From the NCBI GenBank assembly GCA_034435635.1, contig DAOTWY010000110.1, positions 1 through 18,578 on the forward strand: a DNA stretch of 18,578 nt, written 5' to 3'. The notes beneath the pieces were generated by a model. That model did not search any database, was not told the DNA's origin, and was given only the letters and a program-made list of their open reading frames with translations. Source of the stretch: DAOTWY01 sp003696565. Its GTDB lineage: Bacteria > Chloroflexota > Anaerolineae > Aggregatilineales > Phototrophicaceae. This document shows positions 7,110 to 14,363 of the stretch, piece by piece. Position 1 is the stretch's first letter, and each line of letters starts with the position of its first letter. Position numbers and translations under genes: made by a program.

Positions 7110-8965
7110 CAGAAAACAACAAAAAATTAACAGAAATTGAAATTGCCAACATGCGGAACAACCTTAACCTGCTGCGCAGTCAACTTAAAGCAGGACGGTT
7201 AGACCCAGTTTTCTTGACTAAGCAAATTGACAAACTCGATAATCTTTTGATGCGCGTTGGTCAGGAACAAGCAAACCAGACTCAAGCTGCACGGTTTGAA
7301 GCACTCTATAATGTTAGTCGTGTGTTAGGCTCATCGTTGGATTTACAAGTCGTGCTAGATCAAGTGATGGATGCCATCATCCAATTGACCAATGCCGAAC
7401 GCGGCTTTTTGATGTTGAGAGACGATGATGGTGGGCTAACCGTTAAAGCGGCACGCAATTTTGACCAACAAACACTCGGCAGTGAAGACTTCAAATTCAG
7501 CCGAACAGTCGCCAATCGTGTGTTGGATACTGGCGAACCTATCTTAACCACAAACGCCAGCGAAGACCCACGTTTTGCTGGGCAAGCGAGCATTGTCGCA
7601 CAATCCCTGCGGAGTATTATGGCAACCCCGCTGCGCGCACGTGGAAACGTTATCGGTGTCGTTTATGTCGATAGCCGCGCTTTAGCTGGGTTATTCCGGG
7701 AAGATGACCTCAACGCGCTAGATGCTTTTTCTGCACAGGCAGCTATCGCACTAGATAATGCCCTGTTGTTTAGTGCGACTGATCAAGCACTCAGCGCACG
7801 AGTAGATGAACTTCAGCAATTACGACGCATTGACCTGCAATTAAGCCAAACACTAGATACTGATAAAGCGATGTCCTTCACCCTGGAATGGGCTTGCCGG
7901 CTATCAGAAGCCGATGCAGGATATATGGGATTGGTTGAAGGCAACCCTCCCACCATTACCCGCTTACACTATTATGGATTTCATGAAGGGCAAACCCCAA
8001 CTGATCCGTTGCATGTGCTTTATCCTCAAACCTTGGAAGCTATTGAAACCGGGAAATATATCAATGACATTTCTCGTGAGGACGGCATCCCTTATTTGAT
8101 TGTCCCCATCCGGCGGGATCAAGATGTCATCGCCATTTTGGTGTTAGAGCGTCATCAACCAATCCGGTTTACAGACCGGCACCATGACTTGGTGGAACGT
8201 GTTGTAACCAGAGCATCTATTTCCATCGAAAACGCCCGTTTATACGCTGCCGTCCAAGCCGCAGACAAAGCCAAAAGCGAATTTGTTGGTATTGTTGCAC
8301 ACGATCTTAAATCCCCCATGACGGGCATTAAAGGCTATGCCGAATTGTTGATTATGTTGGGGAATTTGACTGAAAACCAAATCAGTTATTTACAGAAGAT
8401 CAGTCACACAGTTGAACGCATGGAAATACTCGTATCTGACCTAGCAGACATCAGCCGAATTGAAAGCGGGCACTTTTTTATGGACCCCACTCATTTTAAA
8501 GTGGAAGATGTCATCCAAGCGGTTAAAGATAGCACCATGCCACAAATCAAAAGCCATGGGCATCAATGGATAGAAGAGATTGAGCCTGATCTACCAGAAA
8601 TATGGACAGACTATTATCGGCTGCTGCAAGTTTTAACCAACCTTGTTAGCAATGCTTATAAATACACGCCTGACGGTGGCACCATTACCTTACGTGTTAA
8701 ACAAGCCGCAGATCGTGTTGAATTCAGCGTCAGTGATACAGGTATTGGCTTATCTGAGCAGCAGATCGCCATGCTTGGTACGAAATTTTGGCGGGCAGAA
8801 GATAACTTCACCCGTTCACAACCTGGCACAGGTTTAGGTTTTTTTATCACCAAAAGTCTCATTGAGCAAATGGGTGATTCTATTCGTATCGAAAGTGAAT
8901 TAGGCAAAGGCAGCACATTCACATTTAGCGTGCCGATTGCCACAGCGGAGCAGCTACAAACCTAG
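7106..8965 (+). CDS. Soluble GAF-GAF sensor histidine kinase
   Basis: This 619-aa kinase has no membrane segment. A helical N-terminus (1-60) is followed by GAF 1 (about 62-220, with LTNAERGFLML and IMATPLRARGNVIGVVYVDS) and GAF 2 (about 240-385). HisKA follows with FVGIVAHDLKSP and phospho-acceptor His399. The HATPase region has the N-box NLVSNAYKYTP (about 511-521), the G1 box DTGIG and the G2 box GTGLG (about 573). It should autophosphorylate in response to an intracellular signal, perhaps a small ligand or redox change sensed by GAF; the ligand is unknown. No receiver domain is present and no response regulator lies nearby. The ATG overlaps the nth stop (ATGA) and lacks a clear Shine-Dalgarno, which suggests translational coupling. 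Confidence 0.93.
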   Translation: MTENNKKLTEIEIANMRNNLNLLRSQLKAGRLDPVFLTKQIDKLDNLLMRVGQEQANQTQAARFEALYNVSRVLGSSLDLQVVLDQVMDAIIQLTNAERGFLMLRDDDGGLTVKAARNFDQQTLGSEDFKFSRTVANRVLDTGEPILTTNASEDPRFAGQASIVAQSLRSIMATPLRARGNVIGVVYVDSRALAGLFREDDLNALDAFSAQAAIALDNALLFSATDQALSARVDELQQLRRIDLQLSQTLDTDKAMSFTLEWACRLSEADAGYMGLVEGNPPTITRLHYYGFHEGQTPTDPLHVLYPQTLEAIETGKYINDISREDGIPYLIVPIRRDQDVIAILVLERHQPIRFTDRHHDLVERVVTRASISIENARLYAAVQAADKAKSEFVGIVAHDLKSPMTGIKGYAELLIMLGNLTENQISYLQKISHTVERMEILVSDLADISRIESGHFFMDPTHFKVEDVIQAVKDSTMPQIKSHGHQWIEEIEPDLPEIWTDYYRLLQVLTNLVSNAYKYTPDGGTITLRVKQAADRVEFSVSDTGIGLSEQQIAMLGTKFWRAEDNFTRSQPGTGLGFFITKSLIEQMGDSIRIESELGKGSTFTFSVPIATAEQLQT

Positions 8966-9705
8966 TGAGACAACATATTTTTCTTTCACCTCATCTTGAT
9001 GATGCAATTTTTAGTTGTGGTGGTTTAATTCATCACCTGACCACACACGGCGATTCTGTGTTAATCATTACCTTGATGGCGGGTGATCCACCGAATCCCG
9101 TGCCAAATACGCCGTTGGTCAAGGCGTTACATGCACGCTGGCAAATTGGTGAAAACCCAGTAATAAGCCGTCGTCAAGAAGATCGGCAAGCTGCCGCAGA
9201 ACTTGGAGCCACTGTACACCATTTAACCATTCCAGATTGCGTGTATCGCACCGCAAATTCCATCCCGCTTTATCCAAATGAACAAGATTTATTTGGGGAT
9301 GTTCACCCCCAAGACCCAGCACGAAATACCCTAAACAGTGTTGTGCTACCACAGGATGCCACAATCTACGCGCCACTAGGTGTTGGCAATCATGTTGATC
9401 ATCAATTGGTAGCACAATGGATACTAGCAAATCCACCACAACACCTATATTTTTATGAAGATTATCCTTATAGTGCCAATACACAAAATCTCTTGAATAC
9501 GATTAGCAAGTTTCCCAAAACTGTTATATCCGATACAATTTCCCTCACACCAAAAGACTATGAGGCAAAATGCCGTGCCATCGCACACTACCAATCACAG
9601 CTCAGCACATTTTGGTCAAACTTAGATGAAATGAAGCAGCACGTTCGCCAGCAACTATTAACAACAGGTCAGGGTACCCTGGCAGAACGCTATTGGACAA
9701 GTTAG
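8965..9705 (+). CDS. PIG-L / LmbE family deacetylase
   Basis: This 246-aa member of the zinc-dependent N-acetylglucosaminyl deacetylase-like family carries SPHLDDAIFSCGG near its N-terminus. His10 and Asp13 are presumed zinc ligands and Asp12 the presumed general base. GNHVDHQ has His143, Asp145 and His146, giving the third ligand. In the classical motif (HPDDE) the residue after the two Asp is Glu; here it is Ala, as in the HLDDA branch. The GTG start overlaps the kinase stop TAG by one base and is supported by the motif lying directly at the N-terminus. The family deacetylates GlcNAc-containing metabolites such as thiol precursors or lipid-linked sugars; the substrate here is unknown. It sits between two related kinase genes. 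Confidence 0.9.
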   Translation: MRQHIFLSPHLDDAIFSCGGLIHHLTTHGDSVLIITLMAGDPPNPVPNTPLVKALHARWQIGENPVISRRQEDRQAAAELGATVHHLTIPDCVYRTANSIPLYPNEQDLFGDVHPQDPARNTLNSVVLPQDATIYAPLGVGNHVDHQLVAQWILANPPQHLYFYEDYPYSANTQNLLNTISKFPKTVISDTISLTPKDYEAKCRAIAHYQSQLSTFWSNLDEMKQHVRQQLLTTGQGTLAERYWTS

Positions 9706-9716
9706 GAGCAGCTTGT

Positions 9717-10607
9717 ATGTCAAAAAAGATGGAAGAAGCCAAAGCCGCCCTCGCGGAATTGTTGGAAAATGCCAAGATCGGCAACATCATCCCGATTCGC
9801 CTGCCGCGTCAAATTGAAGAAATCCAAGAATTACTACAACAAGCAGAAAAAGAACATCATGAAGAGTTAGAACAACTCCGTAACGTCCCCGGAGGAGAGG
9901 CTGGGCAAACAATCATCGAAACAGCTGAGTTTATCAAAACCGCTGTTCATGACTTAAAAAACCCTTTAGCATCAATTAAAGGTTACGGAGATATGCTCTA
10001 TAACCCCCAGATGGGCGGGCAACTTACCCCAATGCAATCACAATTACTAGATGTCATTCGCTCCAACACGCGCCGGATGGAAAGCCTGCTTGCCGATGTC
10101 AGCACCATAAATAAAATCCGTGCGGGCATGTTGCGTCCAAATAAAAAGATGGACATGTTTAAAAACATCGCCATGAATTTAGAAAAACAAACCCGCAAAT
10201 TAGCGGAAGAACTCAATCGCCAACTAGAATTTGACATCCCTCAAGGGTTGCCCATTCTTAATACTGATGGCGAACGAATGGCAGAAGCACTTATTAAGTT
10301 GATTGAAAACGGATTGAAATACTCCCCAGAAGGCGATGGCAAAGTGATTGTCCGTGCCAGCGCAGAAGGCAACACATTAATTATCGAAATCCAAGATAAC
10401 GGGTGTGGCATGACTTCTGAAGAAATTGCTCAACTTGGGACAATGTTTTTCCGGGCGGATAACGATGTAGTACGTGCTTACAAAGGCAGCGGACTGGGCA
10501 TTCCAATTGCCTATCAACTCATTGACATTCTCGGCGGGACTATTGCTGTGGAAAGCGAGCTTGGCAAAGGAACAAAATTCACTGTGAAGTTTGAAGGCAT
10601 GTCATGA
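9717..10607 (+). CDS. Soluble sensor histidine kinase, short form
   Basis: This 296-aa cytoplasmic kinase has no recognised input domain, only a charged helical N-terminus (about 1-70, probably coiled coil). HisKA carries TAVHDLKNPLASIKGYG with phospho-acceptor His78. The HATPase region has LIENGLKYSPEG (N-box), DNGCGM (G1) and GSGLGI (G2), ending VESELGKGTKFTV. Its catalytic part resembles that of the GAF-GAF kinase two genes upstream (shared H-box context, FxRAD/E and ESELGKG), so the two may be paralogues. The ATG at 9717 is chosen because AGGAG at 9704-9708 is 8 nt upstream; an in-frame TTG at 9693 lacks such support. The gene starts 11 nt after the deacetylase stop. No partner regulator is visible. 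Confidence 0.92.
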   Translation: MSKKMEEAKAALAELLENAKIGNIIPIRLPRQIEEIQELLQQAEKEHHEELEQLRNVPGGEAGQTIIETAEFIKTAVHDLKNPLASIKGYGDMLYNPQMGGQLTPMQSQLLDVIRSNTRRMESLLADVSTINKIRAGMLRPNKKMDMFKNIAMNLEKQTRKLAEELNRQLEFDIPQGLPILNTDGERMAEALIKLIENGLKYSPEGDGKVIVRASAEGNTLIIEIQDNGCGMTSEEIAQLGTMFFRADNDVVRAYKGSGLGIPIAYQLIDILGGTIAVESELGKGTKFTVKFEGMS

Positions 10608-10668
10608 TTTTTTAAGCTTATCATCAGATAATATAAGCCATTCTAAATCGATTCGCTATTATTATAAT

Positions 10669-10697
10669 TTGCTAACACCATTAAAATCTGATATAAT
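10669..10697 (+). promoter_or_regulatory. Promoter of the greA-lysS unit
   Basis: TTGCTA (10669-10674) and TATAAT (10692-10697) are separated by exactly 17 nt. TG one base before the -10 makes it an extended -10. The predicted start near 10704 gives a leader of about 170 nt before greA. It is the best sigma-70-type promoter in the window. Confidence 0.75.
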
Positions 10698-10736
10698 GCT
10701 GCGGGTTATTGTCACCAAATAAGTGATAAATAAGCC

Positions 10737-10818
10737 AATTATATTGATCTTAAAAGGTAACACCCCACCTACATAAGTGGGTATTAACCATAAAAACCTA
10801 AAAAAGGTTATAAATGTC
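10737..10818 (+). ncRNA. Structured part of the greA leader
   Basis: Between promoter and terminator the leader can form at least two hairpins. One pairs CCCAC with GTGGG (about 10764-10781), with a partial outer GGT/ACC stem. The other pairs AACC with GGTT across an A-rich loop (about 10795-10809). No known riboswitch or T-box core was recognised. With the terminator that follows, the whole could be an attenuated leader or a separate small RNA of about 145 nt. Confidence 0.3.
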
Positions 10819-10824
10819 CTTTCT

Positions 10825-10848
10825 GACACAGCCCAGGCTGTGTCTTTT
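10825..10848 (+). terminator. Intrinsic terminator in the greA leader
   Basis: GACACAGCC (10825-10833) and GGCTGTGTC (10836-10844) are perfect complements with a very tight loop, followed by TTTT. The hairpin is directional for the plus strand, since the other side is not T-rich. It lies downstream of the strong promoter at 10669-10697 and 32 nt before greA. It either attenuates greA or ends readthrough from the upstream kinase operon. Confidence 0.7.
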
Positions 10849-10880
10849 ATACTTTATCTATAGTAAGGAGTTCTGTGAGC

Positions 10881-11354
10881 ATGGCAGATGGGAGACAGTA
10901 TCTGACCCGCGAAGGTATGGCAACGCTGGAAAAGCGTCTACGGAATTTAATTGAAGTCCGCCGCCCGCAGGTCGCAGAACGTCTACGTCAATCGCTCGAA
11001 GAAGGTGGCGACCTGACTGAAAATTCTGAATATGAAGATGCCAAAAATGAACAGGCATTTATAGAAGGCGAGATCATGCGCCTGGAATACATCCTCAATA
11101 ACGCTGAAATTATCGAGAACACTGGTGCAACAGATGTTGTCAGCCTGGGGTCTTTTGTCACTGTTATAGAAAAAGGCACGGATGAGGAAGAGGTTTATCA
11201 TCTCGTTGGCTCTGCAGAAGCTAATCCACGTGCTGGTAAAATTTCTATTGAAAGCCCCGTTGGCAAAGCCTTGCTTGGTGCCAAAGTGGGTGACCGTGTG
11301 AAAGTACTAACACCCAATGGTGAAACAATTTTCAAAGTAAAGTCAATCCAATGA
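10881..11354 (+). CDS. greA: Transcription elongation factor GreA
   Basis: This 157-aa factor binds the RNA polymerase secondary channel and stimulates cleavage of backtracked RNA. The N-terminal coiled coil (about 1-75) has the conserved tip GGDLTENSEYEDAKNEQAF with acidic Asp44 and Glu47, the residues that place the catalytic metal. The C-terminal FKBP-like domain includes YHLVGSAEANPRAGKIS and SPVGKALLGAKVGDRV. The length is normal. Two starts are possible: the ATG at 10881 (AAGGAG 10 nt upstream) or an in-frame GTG at 10875 (4 nt), which would add two residues; the ATG is preferred. It starts 32 nt after an intrinsic terminator and is followed 10 nt later by lysS, so the pair is surely co-transcribed. 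Confidence 0.95.
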   Translation: MADGRQYLTREGMATLEKRLRNLIEVRRPQVAERLRQSLEEGGDLTENSEYEDAKNEQAFIEGEIMRLEYILNNAEIIENTGATDVVSLGSFVTVIEKGTDEEEVYHLVGSAEANPRAGKISIESPVGKALLGAKVGDRVKVLTPNGETIFKVKSIQ

Positions 11355-11364
11355 GGGGAACAGT

Positions 11365-12879
11365 ATGACTTGGCAACCCAATAAACTGGAACAAGAACGA
11401 TTAGACAAAGCGCGTGAACTCCAAAAACGTGGTGTGGAATTATATCCACGCCGTGCCGCACGAACACATACCGCTGTACAAGCTATTGAGGCTTATCAGA
11501 CGGCAGAGGCAAATACACCAGTTCAGGTTACCGTCACTGGACGTATTCGTCGCGTCAATCTTAAGGGTAAAGTATCCTTCATGCATATTGAAGACGAAAG
11601 CGGACGTGTGCAACTTTTCATCCGCATCAACACTGTCGGAGAAGAAACTTACAGCCTGGTTAAAGACAAGCTGATTGATGTCGATGATTTTGTTCAGGCA
11701 ACTGGCACCATGATGCAAACCAAAACCGGTGAAATCAGCGTAGAAGTCCAAGAATTAACGTTGTTAAGCAAATCCCTCAGTCCGCTTCCGGTCGTCAAGC
11801 AGCAAGTCCTTGATGATGGCACAATCATCGAATATGGTGAATTCAGTGATGTTGAATCGCGTTATCGTCAACGTTATGCTGATTTAGCAGTCAATTTAAC
11901 CGTGCGGGAAATCTTCCGTAAGCGTAGCCGAACCCTTAAAGCGATCCGGCAATTTTTAGATGATGAGGGTTTCCTGGAAGTAGAAACACCTATTCTACAG
12001 CCGATTTATGGCGGCGCAGCAGCACGTCCCTTCACGACTTATCATAACCAACTTGACCAAACCTTGTTTTTACGAATCAGCTTTGAGCTATATCTAAAAC
12101 GGCTGCTGGTTGGCGGATACGATGCCGTTTATGAAATTGGGCGCGATTTTCGTAATGAAGGGGTCAGTTTTAAACATAATCCAGAATTTACTCAAATCGA
12201 ATTCTACAAAGCCTATATTGATTACAATGGCGTGATGGACCTCACCGAGCGGATGGTGGCTTTTGTTGCGCAACAAGTCACGGGGGGCACCACCATCACC
12301 TATCAAAATCAAGTCATTGATCTTACCCCCCCATGGAAACGCATCACCTTGCGCGATGCTATCAAACAAGAATCGGGTATTGATTATATGGATCATCCAA
12401 CAGCAGAAGCGTTGGAGACCGCCATTCGTACCAAAGAGCCTCAACTCAAACCTGGGCAAACCTGGGGGAAATTGGTCGATCACCTATTAAGCAAATACGT
12501 AGAACCCAAGCTCATACAACCTACGTTTATCATTGACTATCCGCGCGACATCTCACCATTTGCTAAGCGGGTTGATTATGATGATTTCCATGTCGAACGG
12601 TTTGAATTTTTCATCGCTGGTATGGAAATGGGGAACGCATTCACAGAGTTAAATGATCCACTAGATCAAGAACAACGCTTCCTGGATATGAAAAAACTCT
12701 ATGCCGATGATGACGACGAAGCCACCCCTCTAGATGAGGACTACTTACGAGCAATGCGCTACGGAATGCCGCCCAATGGGGGTTTTGGTATGGGGGTAGA
12801 CCGCTTGGTGATGTTATTGACCGATCAACGTTCCATCCGTGAAGTTCTCTTATATCCTCACTTGAGAGACCAAAAATAG
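11365..12879 (+). CDS. lysS: Lysyl-tRNA synthetase, class II
   Basis: This 504-aa enzyme charges tRNA-Lys. An N-terminal OB-fold anticodon-binding domain (about 55-150: VTVTGRIRRVNLKGKVSFMH) precedes the class II catalytic core. Motif 1 region: FLEVETPILQPIYGGAAARPF. Motif 2: GRDFRNEGVSFKHNPEF at about 259-275. Motif 3: NGGFGMGVDRLVML from about 471. The usual MEMGNAFTELNDPLDQ is present, which marks a true LysS rather than the truncated EpmA paralogue lacking the OB domain. GAGGGG, which begins at the greA stop, lies 6 nt before the ATG. A strong terminator follows. The gene is of typical length and looks intact. Confidence 0.96.
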   Translation: MTWQPNKLEQERLDKARELQKRGVELYPRRAARTHTAVQAIEAYQTAEANTPVQVTVTGRIRRVNLKGKVSFMHIEDESGRVQLFIRINTVGEETYSLVKDKLIDVDDFVQATGTMMQTKTGEISVEVQELTLLSKSLSPLPVVKQQVLDDGTIIEYGEFSDVESRYRQRYADLAVNLTVREIFRKRSRTLKAIRQFLDDEGFLEVETPILQPIYGGAAARPFTTYHNQLDQTLFLRISFELYLKRLLVGGYDAVYEIGRDFRNEGVSFKHNPEFTQIEFYKAYIDYNGVMDLTERMVAFVAQQVTGGTTITYQNQVIDLTPPWKRITLRDAIKQESGIDYMDHPTAEALETAIRTKEPQLKPGQTWGKLVDHLLSKYVEPKLIQPTFIIDYPRDISPFAKRVDYDDFHVERFEFFIAGMEMGNAFTELNDPLDQEQRFLDMKKLYADDDDEATPLDEDYLRAMRYGMPPNGGFGMGVDRLVMLLTDQRSIREVLLYPHLRDQK

Positions 12880-12904
12880 CACAACCATAAAAAACCGTTA
12901 CAAT

Positions 12905-12937
12905 AAGAAGGGAATTAATCGCCCTTCTTTTTGTTTT
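12905..12937 (+). terminator. Intrinsic terminator after lysS
   Basis: AAGAAGGG (12905-12912) and CCCTTCTT (12922-12929) form a perfect 8-bp stem with a 9-nt loop, followed by TTTGTTTT. It ends the greA-lysS unit. It also lies only 19 nt ahead of the next gene's ATG, so that gene needs readthrough or a promoter overlapping the terminator. A TACAAT at 12899-12904 is a weak -10 candidate. Confidence 0.85.
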
Positions 12938-12955
12938 CATAAGCAGGCAAGACGC

Positions 12956-14089
12956 ATGGATAAAAACCTGGATTTACAAGTGGTGTTGGATGGATTAGGG
13001 CAAGGCGTTCTGATCTTTGATGATAACAACAAACTCGTGTTAGATAACCTAGCAGCCCGGACCACACTCGGTACAGATTTGAATCTGATCCGTCGTGATG
13101 GGTGGCAAGCTGCAGAGACATTATTCAACGCCCAACAAACCGACCCAGACAAAATGGTTCAAACCTACCGCGACCAAGCCTTACAATCTGCCCATCCGGT
13201 ACGTTTCTATATTTTACGCTCTGGGGAGTATATCCCCTGCTGGATCGCTGGGTTAAACACGACAGATGGCAAAGTGTATACCATGGTCACATTAGACTCA
13301 CCAGATTGGGCGGCTCTCAATGAATTAGTCGGCAAATTTCATAGCGAAGTAAGTGAGGCTATCCAATCGACACAAGGGCATATTGACCTGATTGAGCAGA
13401 CGATCGCGCATCATAAACCACAAGAAAGCCTAGATACACTCACTAAGCGAGTCATGGGCTTTAGTCGGTTAATTAATATCCACATGGCACGAGTAGCCCG
13501 CTTAATGGATATGTTAGATCGCTTGCAAAAAATCCGTACAGGGGAAATTAAAACACTCGTCAAATCTCGCCGGCGCAAAATTGACTTGGTCAATTTCATT
13601 GAGGATTTGGTGGAAGAGCTAGATGAAATCTCGCTAGTTGACCCAGAGACCGATGCACACGATCACCGTTCCCGTTTGACGGTCAATGTCCCTAATGGCT
13701 TAGCCGTTTCCGCCTCATCAACCCATTTAACACGTATCTTGCAGGACATCTTGCGCAATGCTATTATGTACAGTATGAAAGCAACCCCAATCCGAATCAC
13801 GGTGGAGGCAAAAGGGCAAAATATCCAAATTGCCATCACTGATGAAGGTTATGGCATCCGTGAGCGTGAGCGTGACCGTGTCTTCCAAGCCTTCAAACGC
13901 GCCCGTCAGCCACAAATTATTAGTGAATTCGGATATGGGCTAAATTTATACCTATGCAAACATGAGGTAGAAGCCATGAACGGACAACTCTGGTTTGAAA
14001 GCACAGAAAACGTCGGCACGACATTTTATATCATGCTGCCTGCCTGGCGCGAATCCCCCGATTCCGCTTCTTCTGCTTCCAAAACCTAA
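12956..14089 (+). CDS. Histidine kinase-like protein with PAS-like N-terminus and no clear H-box
   Basis: In this 377-aa soluble protein, residues 1-115 look PAS-like (VVLDGLGQGVLIFDDNNKLV and onward). Residues 120-215 are two helices in the position of a dimerisation domain, and the C-terminus is an HATPase domain with ILRNAIMYS (N-box), DEGYGI (G1) and EFGYGLNLYL (G2), ending NVGTTFYIMLP. The expected H-E-x-x-x-P phospho-acceptor box is absent. The nearest candidate is His129 in KFHSEVSEAIQS, with no following proline. It may therefore be an atypical kinase, an ATP-binding anti-sigma-like switch or a pseudokinase. AGG is the only weak ribosome-binding site. It lies between the lysS terminator and a further terminator, so it is probably a single-gene unit. 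Confidence 0.82.
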   Translation: MDKNLDLQVVLDGLGQGVLIFDDNNKLVLDNLAARTTLGTDLNLIRRDGWQAAETLFNAQQTDPDKMVQTYRDQALQSAHPVRFYILRSGEYIPCWIAGLNTTDGKVYTMVTLDSPDWAALNELVGKFHSEVSEAIQSTQGHIDLIEQTIAHHKPQESLDTLTKRVMGFSRLINIHMARVARLMDMLDRLQKIRTGEIKTLVKSRRRKIDLVNFIEDLVEELDEISLVDPETDAHDHRSRLTVNVPNGLAVSASSTHLTRILQDILRNAIMYSMKATPIRITVEAKGQNIQIAITDEGYGIRERERDRVFQAFKRARQPQIISEFGYGLNLYLCKHEVEAMNGQLWFESTENVGTTFYIMLPAWRESPDSASSASKT

Positions 14090-14118
14090 CCGAGTTCGTC
14101 CACCATCATTCGAGGGTT

Positions 14119-14153
14119 AACCTCGTCCTGGCTGGACAGGGCGAGGTTTTTAA
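14119..14153 (+). terminator. Intrinsic terminator after the kinase-like gene
   Basis: AACCTCG (14119-14125) pairs with CGAGGTT (14142-14148). The stem continues inward with a T-G wobble and CCTG/CAGG, giving about 12 bp and a 6-nt loop, followed by a short T run. An alternative hairpin CGAGG (14111-14115) with CCTCG (14121-14125) competes for the same left arm. Confidence 0.8.
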
Positions 14154-14174
14154 TTTCATGTGAGACGTATTATT

Positions 14175-14360
14175 ATGATCAATTGGTTTTTATTGTTTCA
14201 GGCACAAACCCAATCAAGACCGTTCGATTTTATGACCCGCGAGGTGTTTGATATTCTCATCATCGCGGTGATTATTGTCGGTAGTGCATTCGCAGCAGTG
14301 CGGCTTTATCGTGATTTCACCCGCCCACTGCCAGATGAAGATGACCAACAAGGAGATTAA
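14175..14360 (+). CDS. Small single-pass membrane protein upstream of serS
   Basis: This 61-aa protein has one strong hydrophobic helix, ILIIAVIIVGSAFAAV (about residues 27-42), then a basic RLYRDFTR and an acidic tail PDEDDQQGD. The basic residues after the helix suggest that the C-terminus faces the cytoplasm. No family was recognised. The ATG at 14175 is chosen over an in-frame GTG at 14160 (five residues longer); neither has a strong ribosome-binding site. Its last codons contain AAGGAG, which serves as the Shine-Dalgarno for serS, and the stop is 3 nt before the serS ATG, so the two are coupled. The coding call rests on the helix and the context. Confidence 0.6.
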   Translation: MINWFLLFQAQTQSRPFDFMTREVFDILIIAVIIVGSAFAAVRLYRDFTRPLPDEDDQQGD

Positions 14361-14363
14361 CCT

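Noticed and set aside
10696..10722. A short leader peptide (MLRVIVTK) in front of greA
   Set aside because: Its ATG overlaps the -10 element and so lies upstream of the expected transcription start; there is no ribosome-binding site.
10698..10824. A T-box or known riboswitch before greA-lysS
   Set aside because: No T-box core (AGGGUGGNACCGCG) or other known aptamer core could be found; only generic hairpins are present.
11365..12879. The lysyl-tRNA synthetase gene as an EpmA/GenX paralogue
   Set aside because: The N-terminal OB-fold anticodon-binding domain and full class II motifs are present, and the length is that of LysS.
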